61,263 nt of DNA from NCBI GenBank assembly GCA_035577985.1, contig DATJZY010000026.1:1-61263 (forward strand). The letters are read 5' to 3'. Shown in pieces: positions 43,021 to 49,246 of this stretch. The notes beneath the pieces were generated by a model that searched no databases, was not told where the DNA came from, and saw only the letters and a list, made by a program, of their open reading frames with translations. This DNA comes from Candidatus Eisenbacteria bacterium (lineage in GTDB: Bacteria; Desulfobacterota; Binatia; DP-6). The translations under genes were made by a program, and so were the position numbers. Each line of letters opens with the position of its first letter. Position 1 is the stretch's first letter.

Positions 43021-43560
43021 ATGGGCAAGTACGGCCGCGACGAGCTCGAGCGCGCGTTCATCCACTACTGGCGCACCGGCGCCGCGGGCGAGGATTGGGA
43101 CGCCTGGGCCGACCTCTTCACCGAGGACTGCACGTACTTCGAGCACTGGTACGGCCTCATGCACGGCCGCGAGACGGTGCGGAAGTGGATCGTGCCGGTG
43201 ATGGACAAGTACCGCGAGATCTACACCGGCTACGAGTGGCACGTCGTCGACGACGCGCGCGGCCAGGTCGTGTTCTACGTGCAGAACCGGCGCGACCATC
43301 CGAGCGGGAAAGGCACCTGCGACTTCCCGGGCGTCTCCATCATCACCTATGCGGGCAACGGCACGTGGAGCCGCGAGGAGGACTACTGGGCCGTCAAGGG
43401 TCGCGAGACGGCGATGAAGGAGTACGAGGAGGCGTGCAAGAAGTACGACCCCGATCACCCGAAGAAGGCGACCCGCAGCTTCTGGGGCGTCGGGCCGGAC
43501 TGGATCCACGGCGGAACGACGTACGCGACGCGTCCGAAGGCGCCGGTCTGGAAGGGATGA
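43021..43560 (+). CDS. NTF2/SnoaL-like protein, paralog 2
   Basis: A 179-residue protein aligned end to end with the gene at 37844: Gly-Glu-Asp-Trp-Asp-Ala-Trp-Ala-Asp, Thr-Glu-Asp, Met-His-Gly-Arg-Glu, Gln-Asn-Arg-Arg-Asp-His-Pro-Ser-Gly and Trp-Gly-x-Gly-Pro are shared. A good GGGAGGAG lies before the ATG. Follows the small SnoaL-like gene. The duplicated gene pair brackets a region with both repeat families. Function unknown. Confidence 0.82.
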   Translation: MGKYGRDELERAFIHYWRTGAAGEDWDAWADLFTEDCTYFEHWYGLMHGRETVRKWIVPVMDKYREIYTGYEWHVVDDARGQVVFYVQNRRDHPSGKGTCDFPGVSIITYAGNGTWSREEDYWAVKGRETAMKEYEEACKKYDPDHPKKATRSFWGVGPDWIHGGTTYATRPKAPVWKG

Positions 43561-43580
43561 TCGCGACGCGCCCCGCGTGA

Positions 43581-45227
43581 TCAGCGCTCGGGCTCGAAGA
43601 GCGCGAGGCCGTCGAGCGGCGTGCGCGTGAGCCCGGGCGGCGCCGCGGGCGGCGCGTGCTCGGCCCACACGACGACGCCGAGGCCCCCGAGCGGGCCCGG
43701 ACGCCACGGCGGCACGCGGAGCCCGAGGAGACGGCGCACGATCGGGAGCTGATCGAACGGATCCTCGATCCCGAGGAGCTTCGTGAAGGCCATCGGTGCG
43801 ACGGCACGGCGGCAGCTCGCCATCCCGCACGTGCGCGCGACGCGGCGGAGCGTGCCGGGCACGTCGGTGAAGCCGCGCAGCGCGACGCGATCGGCGATCC
43901 CGTAGGCTTCGAGGTAGAAGTCGAGGACGGGATTCGCGAGGTGGCCGGGCCGGTTGCGCTCGGCGAGCAGCAGCAGCGTCTGGTCCGGCGCGAACCCCGC
44001 GACGCGCGCCGCGAGCCGGCGCGTGAGGCCGGCGAAGTCGCGGTAGGTCTTGGTCTGCTGGAAGAACGGAATCGGGTTCGCGACGTAGGCCTGGACCCGG
44101 GAGACGCCCGGAGCGAGGGCGAGGACGGCCCCTACCAGCAGTGCCGGGGCGCCACGGATCGCAACCCGCTCGAGGAGCCCCGCCGCTGCGAGACCGCTCG
44201 CGAGGTGCAGCATCGGCAGCAGGAAGATCGCGTGCCGCGGATGATAGTAGTAGCGCTTCCACTGCGCGATCGTGACGATGAGCGGCACCGCCGCGATCGC
44301 GAGCGCGATCACCGCCAGCAACGGCGTGGTCGTGCGATCGCGCGCGACCACGAAGGCGACCGGCACGGCGAGGCCGAGCGCGAACGCGAAGGGGAGGTTG
44401 CTCGCGGCGAAGAAGTCGATCGTCCCCGTGAGCGCACCGAACGGGCGGAGCCAGACCGGCGCGCCGCGCGGATACACGGTCGTGATGGCGCCGGGCGCGA
44501 GGTAGGCGAGGACGACGGCCGCGAGCGCGCCGCCGCTCGCGAGGAACGCGACGAGCGGCCCGGCGCCCTCGCCACGCCGCCACCGGCGGACGAGCGCCAC
44601 CGCCAGCACCACGCACTCGGCGGCGATCGGAAACAGGCCGTAGAGCCCCGACATGACGTAGGCGACGTTCACGGCGGCGAACAGCGCCCAGCGTCCCGGA
44701 CGATCGGGTCCGCGCACGACGCGCACGAACGCGCCGAGGTTCGCGATCGTCATCAAGACGTAGAGCGAGTAGAAGCGCGCCTCGGCGGCGTAGAGGACGT
44801 GCGGCATCGACGTCGCGAGGAGCGCGAGCGCGACGATGCCGGCGACCGGCCCGCCGACCGAGCGGGCGACGAGCCACAGGGCGGGCAGGGCGGCGCAGCT
44901 GAGCATGGCGGACGGCACGCGGTAGTAGCGCTCGAGCCCGGCCGGCTCGGGTCGCGCGGTCGTGCGGAGCCATGCGTGCAGGACGAGGTAGTCGAGCGGC
45001 ACCGCGGCTGCGTTGCCGGTCCCGGGCGCGACGCCGTCGCGGACCTCGTGCCAGACCGTGCCGATGTCGTCGGCGTCGGCGGTGCGGATGTGCACGAGCT
45101 CGTCCCACCACAGGCTCGGCGTGCCGAGGTGATGGACACGCAGCCACGCGCCGCCCGTGACGAGCAGGAACGCGAGCACGAGCTCCAGGGGTCGCAGCGG
45201 GCGGCGCATGCGGCGTCGGGCTCGCAT
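43581..45227 (-). CDS. GT-C membrane glycosyltransferase (GT39/ArnT-like)
   Basis: A 548-residue protein with 11-12 membrane helices and the first-loop motif Ser-Leu-Trp-Trp-Asp-Glu-Leu-Val-His, the acidic catalytic signature of dolichyl/undecaprenyl-phosphate-sugar glycosyltransferases. An Ala-Glu-Ala-Arg-Phe-Tyr motif follows in loop 2, as in PMT-type enzymes. The last about 170 residues are periplasmic. It would glycosylate lipid or protein on the outer face of the inner membrane. A second starting Met at 45209 is possible. Convergent with paralog 2 (20 nt). Confidence 0.82.
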   Translation of the reverse strand: MRARRRMRRPLRPLELVLAFLLVTGGAWLRVHHLGTPSLWWDELVHIRTADADDIGTVWHEVRDGVAPGTGNAAAVPLDYLVLHAWLRTTARPEPAGLERYYRVPSAMLSCAALPALWLVARSVGGPVAGIVALALLATSMPHVLYAAEARFYSLYVLMTIANLGAFVRVVRGPDRPGRWALFAAVNVAYVMSGLYGLFPIAAECVVLAVALVRRWRRGEGAGPLVAFLASGGALAAVVLAYLAPGAITTVYPRGAPVWLRPFGALTGTIDFFAASNLPFAFALGLAVPVAFVVARDRTTTPLLAVIALAIAAVPLIVTIAQWKRYYYHPRHAIFLLPMLHLASGLAAAGLLERVAIRGAPALLVGAVLALAPGVSRVQAYVANPIPFFQQTKTYRDFAGLTRRLAARVAGFAPDQTLLLLAERNRPGHLANPVLDFYLEAYGIADRVALRGFTDVPGTLRRVARTCGMASCRRAVAPMAFTKLLGIEDPFDQLPIVRRLLGLRVPPWRPGPLGGLGVVVWAEHAPPAAPPGLTRTPLDGLALFEPER

Positions 45228-45286
45228 AGCACGCCCGGGTGGCCGCTCGCACGGCGGCGGCGGAGCGGAGTAGAACCTCGCCCACC

Positions 45287-46297
45287 ATGAAGATCGAGGG
45301 CGCGCTCACCCCGGCCGACGTGACCCGGACCGGCGCCGCGGCGCGCGCGCTCGAGGCGCAGGGCTTCGACGGCATCCTGTCGTTCGAGGGCGCCCATGAT
45401 CCGTTCCTTCCGCTCGCCGTCGCCGCCGAGCACACGACGCGCGTCGAGCTCACGACCGCCATCGCGATCGCCTTCGCGCGCAACCCCATGGTGTGCGCGT
45501 ACACGGCGAACGACCTGCAGCTCCTCTCGAAGGGTCGCTTCGTGCTCGGGCTCGGCACCCAGATCCGCCCGCACATCGAGAAGCGGTTCGGCGAGACGTG
45601 GTCGCGCCCGAACCGGCGCATGCGCGAGTTCGTGCGCGCGATCCGCGCCATCTGGCGCGCCTGGGACACGGGCGAGCGGCTCGACTTCCGCGGCGAGCTC
45701 TACACCCACACGCTCATGACGCCGTTCTTCAGCCCGGGGCCGAATCCGTACGGCCGGCCCCGCATCTTCCTCGCCGGCTTCGGCCCCGCCATGATCGGCG
45801 TCGCGGGCGAGGTCGCCGACGGGTGGATCGTGCACCCGCTGAACTCGCCCGGCTACGTCGCCGCCGTCGGGCTGCCCGCGCTCGAGCGCGGCCTCGCCGC
45901 GTCGGGGCGCTCGCGCGAGCAGGTCGAGATCGCGTGCCAGACGATCACGATGATCGGCTCGACCGACGAGGAGATCGCCGCCGCTCGCGGCAAAGCGAAG
46001 GGGCAGATCGCGTTCTACGGCTCGACGCCCGCGTATCGCGTCCTGCTCGAGCACCACGGCTGGGGCGATCTGCAGCCCGAGCTCAACCGGATGTCCAAGC
46101 AGGGACAGTGGTTCGAGATGATGCGGCTCGTGACCGACGACATGCTCGACACGATCGGCGTCTCGGGTCGCCCGGCGGAGGTCGGGCGTGCGCTCCGCCG
46201 CCGCAACGCGTGGGCGTCGCGCACGAGCCTCGTCCTCTACAACGAGACCGAGCCGGATGCCGTGGTCGATCTCGTGCGGGCGTTCAAGGCGGGCTGA
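45287..46297 (+). CDS. LLM-class (luciferase-like) F420/FMN oxidoreductase
   Basis: A 336-residue TIM-barrel oxidoreductase close to the TIGR03617 type: Gly-Phe-Asp-Gly-Ile, Phe-Glu-Gly-Ala-His-Asp-Pro-Phe-Leu-Pro-Leu, Phe-Ala-Arg-Asn-Pro-Met, Gly-Arg-Phe-Val-Leu-Gly-Leu-Gly, and Ile-Phe-Leu-Ala-Gly-Phe-Gly-Pro. In actinobacteria such enzymes use F420; whether this organism makes F420 cannot be seen here. Divergent from the GT-C gene. Oxidises or reduces an unknown small substrate. Confidence 0.88.
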   Translation: MKIEGALTPADVTRTGAAARALEAQGFDGILSFEGAHDPFLPLAVAAEHTTRVELTTAIAIAFARNPMVCAYTANDLQLLSKGRFVLGLGTQIRPHIEKRFGETWSRPNRRMREFVRAIRAIWRAWDTGERLDFRGELYTHTLMTPFFSPGPNPYGRPRIFLAGFGPAMIGVAGEVADGWIVHPLNSPGYVAAVGLPALERGLAASGRSREQVEIACQTITMIGSTDEEIAAARGKAKGQIAFYGSTPAYRVLLEHHGWGDLQPELNRMSKQGQWFEMMRLVTDDMLDTIGVSGRPAEVGRALRRRNAWASRTSLVLYNETEPDAVVDLVRAFKAG

Positions 46298-46302
46298 GGC
46301 GC

Positions 46303-46734
46303 TCAGCGCCCGAGCGCGCGGCGGAGGCTTCCCACCAGGCGCTCGTGCTCCGCGATCGGCAGCACGAACCGGCGCTCGGAGAGCGGGCGCACCCAGATCG
46401 GATGGAGCGGCTCGGGGTCGTCCGCGTAGCGCGGGATCACGTGCCAGTGGACGTGGCCGACGAAGTTGCCGAGGCAGGCGTAGTTGAGGCGCGCCGGCTG
46501 GGTCTCGCGCCGCAGCGCCGTCGCCACGCGCGTGACGTCGTCCCACAGGCGTCGCTGCCGTTCGATCGGGAGCGCGTCCAGGTGCTCTTGGTGATCCTTG
46601 AGGAGCAGGATGCAGTAGCCGCGATAGCGTTGCTCGTCGGCGAGCGTGACGTGCGATTCGGAGAGCGTCGCGACGAAATCGCGATTGGTCCCTTCACCGA
46701 TGGCGGCGATGCGGGCACACGCGGAGCACTCCAT
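46303..46734 (-). CDS. HIT family protein
   Basis: A 143-residue histidine-triad nucleotide-binding protein with Cys-x2-Cys at the N-terminus (Cys-Ser-Ala-Cys), the substrate loop Gly-Tyr-Cys-Ile-Leu-Leu-Leu-Lys and the triad His-Val-His-Trp-His-Val-Ile-Pro-Arg-Tyr. It hydrolyses or transfers nucleoside phosphoramidates/AMP conjugates. Only 5 nt separate it from the convergent LLM gene. An arginine-rich C-terminus ends the protein. Confidence 0.93.
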   Translation of the reverse strand: MECSACARIAAIGEGTNRDFVATLSESHVTLADEQRYRGYCILLLKDHQEHLDALPIERQRRLWDDVTRVATALRRETQPARLNYACLGNFVGHVHWHVIPRYADDPEPLHPIWVRPLSERRFVLPIAEHERLVGSLRRALGR

Positions 46735-46767
46735 CGGGCGTGGTCGTAGCGCACTCCGGGAGCCGGG

Positions 46768-47079
46768 TCACCCGGCCGGGCCCCGCCCCTCGACGGCACG
46801 GCGAATGCTGCCGGCGTCGAGGCCGAGGGCGGCGCACACGTTCTCGAAGCTGAACGGCCATTGCTCGTCGATGGCGCGGAACCAGGCGCGCGCCGGCTCG
46901 CGCGGGTAGGCAGGACGGCCGCGCCGCCGCACGACCACGAGCCGGCGCGTCTCGCGCTCGAGGTCGGCGAGGGCCTGCTCGAGGACGGCGGCGGCGAGGC
47001 GCCGCTCCGGGGCGCACGCCACCGGGACGAACGCCGGCACGTCGACGGCGATGCGAGCCGGGAGATCGTCAAGCAGCAT
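46768..47079 (-). CDS. Conserved hypothetical protein, 103 aa
   Basis: A soluble 103-residue protein. Middle: an Arg-rich segment Arg-Arg-Arg-Gly-Arg-Pro, end: Trp-Pro-Phe-Ser-Phe-Glu-Asn-Val-Cys-Ala-Ala-Leu-Gly-Leu and Ile-Arg-Arg-Ala-Val. The latter looks like a helix-turn-helix-like conserved element that I recall in deltaproteobacterial hypothetical proteins. It overlaps the preceding small gene by 11 nt. Unknown function; DNA-binding is a guess from the shape. Confidence 0.6.
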   Translation of the reverse strand: MLLDDLPARIAVDVPAFVPVACAPERRLAAAVLEQALADLERETRRLVVVRRRGRPAYPREPARAWFRAIDEQWPFSFENVCAALGLDAGSIRRAVEGRGPAG

Positions 47080-47287
47080 GCAGCTCCCCTCGTCCCCGGG
47101 CGGCCGGCGTCGACACGACCCGGGTGGACAGCAGCGGGTCGCGGGGGGCGGCGCCCGCCTCGAACACGATCCGGTGCGTCACCTCGTAGTGGGCGCGCAG
47201 CACGACGTCCTCGCACGAGGGCGACAGGCGCGACCCGACGATCCGCTCCCACAGACACAGTCGACAGGCCAGACGCTTGCTTCCCAT
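47069..47287 (-). CDS. Small hypothetical protein with Cys pair
   Basis: A 72-residue protein (ATG 47287; an earlier in-frame GTG/ATG could add a few residues). Cys-Arg-Leu-Cys near the N-terminus plus a later Cys and His (Ser-Cys-Glu-Asp, His-Tyr) could bind zinc. Overlaps the next gene by 11 nt, and both share a direction. Coding nature is supported by the overlap and third-position GC, not by homology. Low confidence. Confidence 0.4.
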   Translation of the reverse strand: MGSKRLACRLCLWERIVGSRLSPSCEDVVLRAHYEVTHRIVFEAGAAPRDPLLSTRVVSTPAARGRGELHAA

Positions 47288-47459
47288 GCGCGCCCTCCTC
47301 ACGCCCGAGCGTAGTCGAGCTTCGTGACGGGGAGGTCGCTATCGCGGTGACGATTCGATGATGATGGCGTTGTGGGCACTTCCGGACGGGAGGAGCGGCG
47401 CCGCACATTCCGCGCCCGAGTCGCGCACTCGCTGGTTCTCGGCGCAGCGCTTCTTGTCG

Positions 47460-47570
47460 TGCGTATCTGTTCTGTCGCGCCGGCTTTGCCGGCCGCGACA
47501 CCCCGGTCGCGCGTGCCACGACCGCGACACCCTCGCGTTCCCCCCGCCCCAAGACGTAGTCTTGGGGCGG
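47460..47570 (+). repeat. Stop-anchored double-hairpin repeat, family I copy 3 (single)
   Basis: Hairpin B 47473-47500 (TGTCGCGCCGGC/GCCGGCCGCGACA), spacer core GGTCGCGCGTGCCAC, hairpin A 47544-47570 (CCGCCCCAAGAC/GTCTTGGGGCGG). Hairpin A ends 4 nt from the stop of the minus-strand phosphatase-like gene. Here the upstream neighbour is co-directional and there is no partner copy. Confidence 0.9.
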
Positions 47571-47574
47571 AGGC

Positions 47575-48018
47575 CTAGGCTCCGGCGGCTTCCACCTCGG
47601 CCACCCACGACCGGATGTGCGCGTCGATCTGGTCACGCAACTGTCGAAAGGCCTCGAGACGATCGCCGGTCGCGTCGTCGCTCTCGAGCGGATCGGCGCA
47701 CGGCCATCGCAGCGTCTTGCCGGCGAACGGATAGAGTCGGGGCGCGCTGGCCTTCGCGGCCTGCGTCAGGATGATCGCGTAGTGGACGGGAACGCGCGCG
47801 AGGAACTCCTTGATCCGCTTCGAGCGCAGCCGCGTCGCTTCGATGCCGACCTCTTCCAGGACCTGGCGCGTGAGCGCGGTCACCTCACGCGGCTCGAGGC
47901 CCGCGCTCGCGACCTCGAAGCGCTCGCCCGCATGCCGGTGCAGGAGCGCCTCCGCGATCAAGCTGCCGGCCGCATTCGAGCCGTCGAGGAAGAGTACGTG
48001 GGGCTTGTCTCGCGGCAT
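47575..48018 (-). CDS. LMW-phosphatase/arsenate-reductase-fold protein with lost P-loop
   Basis: A 147-residue protein with the low-molecular-weight phosphatase layout: strand Val-Leu-Phe-Leu, loop, Ile-Ala-Glu-Ala-Leu-Leu, then Glu-Val-Ala-Ser-Ala-Gly-Leu-Glu-Pro, Leu-Thr-Gln-Ala-Ala-Lys and Trp-Pro-Cys-Ala-Asp-Pro. The active-site loop, normally Cys-Thr-Gly-Asn-Ser-Cys/Ala-Arg-Ser, reads Asp-Gly-Ser-Asn-Ala-Ala-Gly-Ser: catalytic Cys and Arg are replaced. It is therefore probably catalytically dead and acts as a binding protein. The gene itself is intact. Confidence 0.75.
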   Translation of the reverse strand: MPRDKPHVLFLDGSNAAGSLIAEALLHRHAGERFEVASAGLEPREVTALTRQVLEEVGIEATRLRSKRIKEFLARVPVHYAIILTQAAKASAPRLYPFAGKTLRWPCADPLESDDATGDRLEAFRQLRDQIDAHIRSWVAEVEAAGA

Positions 48019-48134
48019 TCACCACCTCGTGTAGTGATTCGTGAAAGGCCCATTTGGTAGGCCCGACGCCGGACCTGGGTCAAGCCCCTACCGGTCAGGT
48101 CCGAGAAAGTGGCCGACTTCCGGGACCTTCTGGT

Positions 48135-48140
48135 AGGAGG
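48135..48140 (+). promoter_or_regulatory. Strong Shine-Dalgarno deciding the hydratase start
   Basis: AGGAGG lies 4 nt before ATG 48145. This favours 48145 over the in-frame upstream GTG at 48109. Confidence 0.75.
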
Positions 48141-48144
48141 CCGC

Positions 48145-48981
48145 ATGGCCTACGAGCACCTTCGGGTCGAGATCGACGACGGCGTCGCGCTGCTGACGCT
48201 CGATCGTCCCGAGCACATGAACGCGTTCTCCGGCCCGATGGGGGCGTCGCTCGCGGCGGCGTATCGCGAGTGCGACGGGCGGGACGACGTCCGCGCCGTC
48301 GTGCTCACCGGCGCCGGCCGCGCCTTCTGCGTGGGCGCCGACCTGTCGGCGGGGGGCGAGACCTTCGCCAAACGCGACGAGCCGGAGTTCAGCGCCGATC
48401 CGGTCGCGTTCCCGGCCTGGGACGTGCGCAAGCCCGTCATCGCGGCGGTGAACGGCCACGCGATCGGCATCGGTCTCACGCTCGCCATGCAGTGCGACAT
48501 CCGTCTCGTGGCGCGCGAGGCGAAGCTCGCCTTCGCGCACGTGCGCCGCGGTGTGCTGCCCGACGCCCACTCGCACTGGACCGTCCCGCGCGCGATCGGC
48601 TTCGCCCGCACCGCCGAGCTCTTCCTCACCGGCCGCCACGTGACGGGTGAGGAAGCCGCCACGATCGGGCTCGCCAGCCGCGCCCTTGCGGCGGCCGAGG
48701 TGCTGGTGGCCGCTCGCGAGATGGCGCGCGACGTCGCCGTCAACTGCGCACCGCTGTCGGTGGCGCTCTCGAAGCGCCTCCTGTGGGAGAGCCGGGGGCT
48801 CACGCGCGACGAGGTCGGGCAGCGCGAGACGGCATACCACCATCTCGTCATGGGACGTCCCGACGCGCTCGAGGGCGTGATGGCGTTCCTCGAGCGCCGC
48901 GCGCCGCGCTGGCAGCTCGCGGTCCCGCGCGACTACCCAGAGCCGGCCCAAGAGTGCGTCTTGGGCCGGGGGCGAGATTGA
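48145..48981 (+). CDS. Enoyl-CoA hydratase/isomerase
   Basis: A 278-residue crotonase: Leu-Thr-Gly-Ala-Gly-Arg-Ala-Phe-Cys-Val-Gly-Ala-Asp-Leu (first oxyanion loop), Ala-Val-Asn-Gly-His-Ala-Ile-Gly-Ile-Gly (second oxyanion Gly), and Arg-Arg-Gly-Val-Leu-Pro-Asp-Ala (Asp in place of catalytic Glu, PaaG-like). Hydrates or isomerises 2-enoyl-CoA, downstream of the acyl-CoA dehydrogenases. The last 13 residues are read from repeat copy 4, giving a tail Gln-Glu-Cys-Val-Leu-Gly-Arg-Gly-Arg-Asp that relatives would lack. Confidence 0.92.
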   Translation: MAYEHLRVEIDDGVALLTLDRPEHMNAFSGPMGASLAAAYRECDGRDDVRAVVLTGAGRAFCVGADLSAGGETFAKRDEPEFSADPVAFPAWDVRKPVIAAVNGHAIGIGLTLAMQCDIRLVAREAKLAFAHVRRGVLPDAHSHWTVPRAIGFARTAELFLTGRHVTGEEAATIGLASRALAAAEVLVAAREMARDVAVNCAPLSVALSKRLLWESRGLTRDEVGQRETAYHHLVMGRPDALEGVMAFLERRAPRWQLAVPRDYPEPAQECVLGRGRD

Positions 48982-49050
48982 TGCGCTCGTGGTACGCGCG
49001 ACCGGCATGTCGCGGCCGGCGAAGCCGGCGCGACACACTAGATACGCGCG
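48943..49050 (-). repeat. Stop-anchored double-hairpin repeat, family I copy 4 (inside a CDS end)
   Basis: Hairpin A 48943-48969 lies within the last codons of the hydratase gene; its arms are CCGGCCCAAGA/TCTTGGGCCGG with one inner mismatch. Spacer core GTACGCGCGACCGG, hairpin B 49008-49035. Inverted partner of copy 5 (300 bp end to end). The short stretch between the two (49051-49136) holds no evident gene. Confidence 0.88.
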
Positions 49051-49136
49051 CTACCCAGGCGCGCCGCTCGTTGCGCACAGAGGGACACCGGCATGGACGG
49101 CAGTCCGCTGATCTGCCCCGCGTCGACCTAGAGGGG

Positions 49137-49242
49137 CGCGTACCTGCGTTGTCGCGCCGGCTTTGCCGGCCGCGACATGCCGGTCGCGCGTGCCACCGAC
49201 GCCACACTCTCGCCCCCGAGCCAAGACGTAGTCTTGGCTCGG
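49137..49242 (+). repeat. Stop-anchored double-hairpin repeat, family I copy 5
   Basis: Hairpin B 49150-49177, spacer core GGTCGCGCGTGCCAC, hairpin A 49216-49242 (CCGAGCCAAGAC/GTCTTGGCTCGG). Hairpin A ends 4 nt before the stop codon of the convergent sensor kinase gene. Confidence 0.9.
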
Positions 49243-49246
49243 ATTG

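Noticed and set aside
47958..48146. Small minus-strand ORF upstream of the LMW-phosphatase-like gene
   Set aside because: Arg/Ser-rich, no ribosome site, overlaps the real gene in another frame.
38376..49242. Classical Rho-independent terminators for the repeats
   Set aside because: Stems are strong but no T-run follows either hairpin in the gene direction. Rho-independent termination by the usual rule is not supported.
38376..49242. CRISPR array
   Set aside because: Repeats are about 105-111 bp, inverted and far apart, with no regular spacers and no cas genes.
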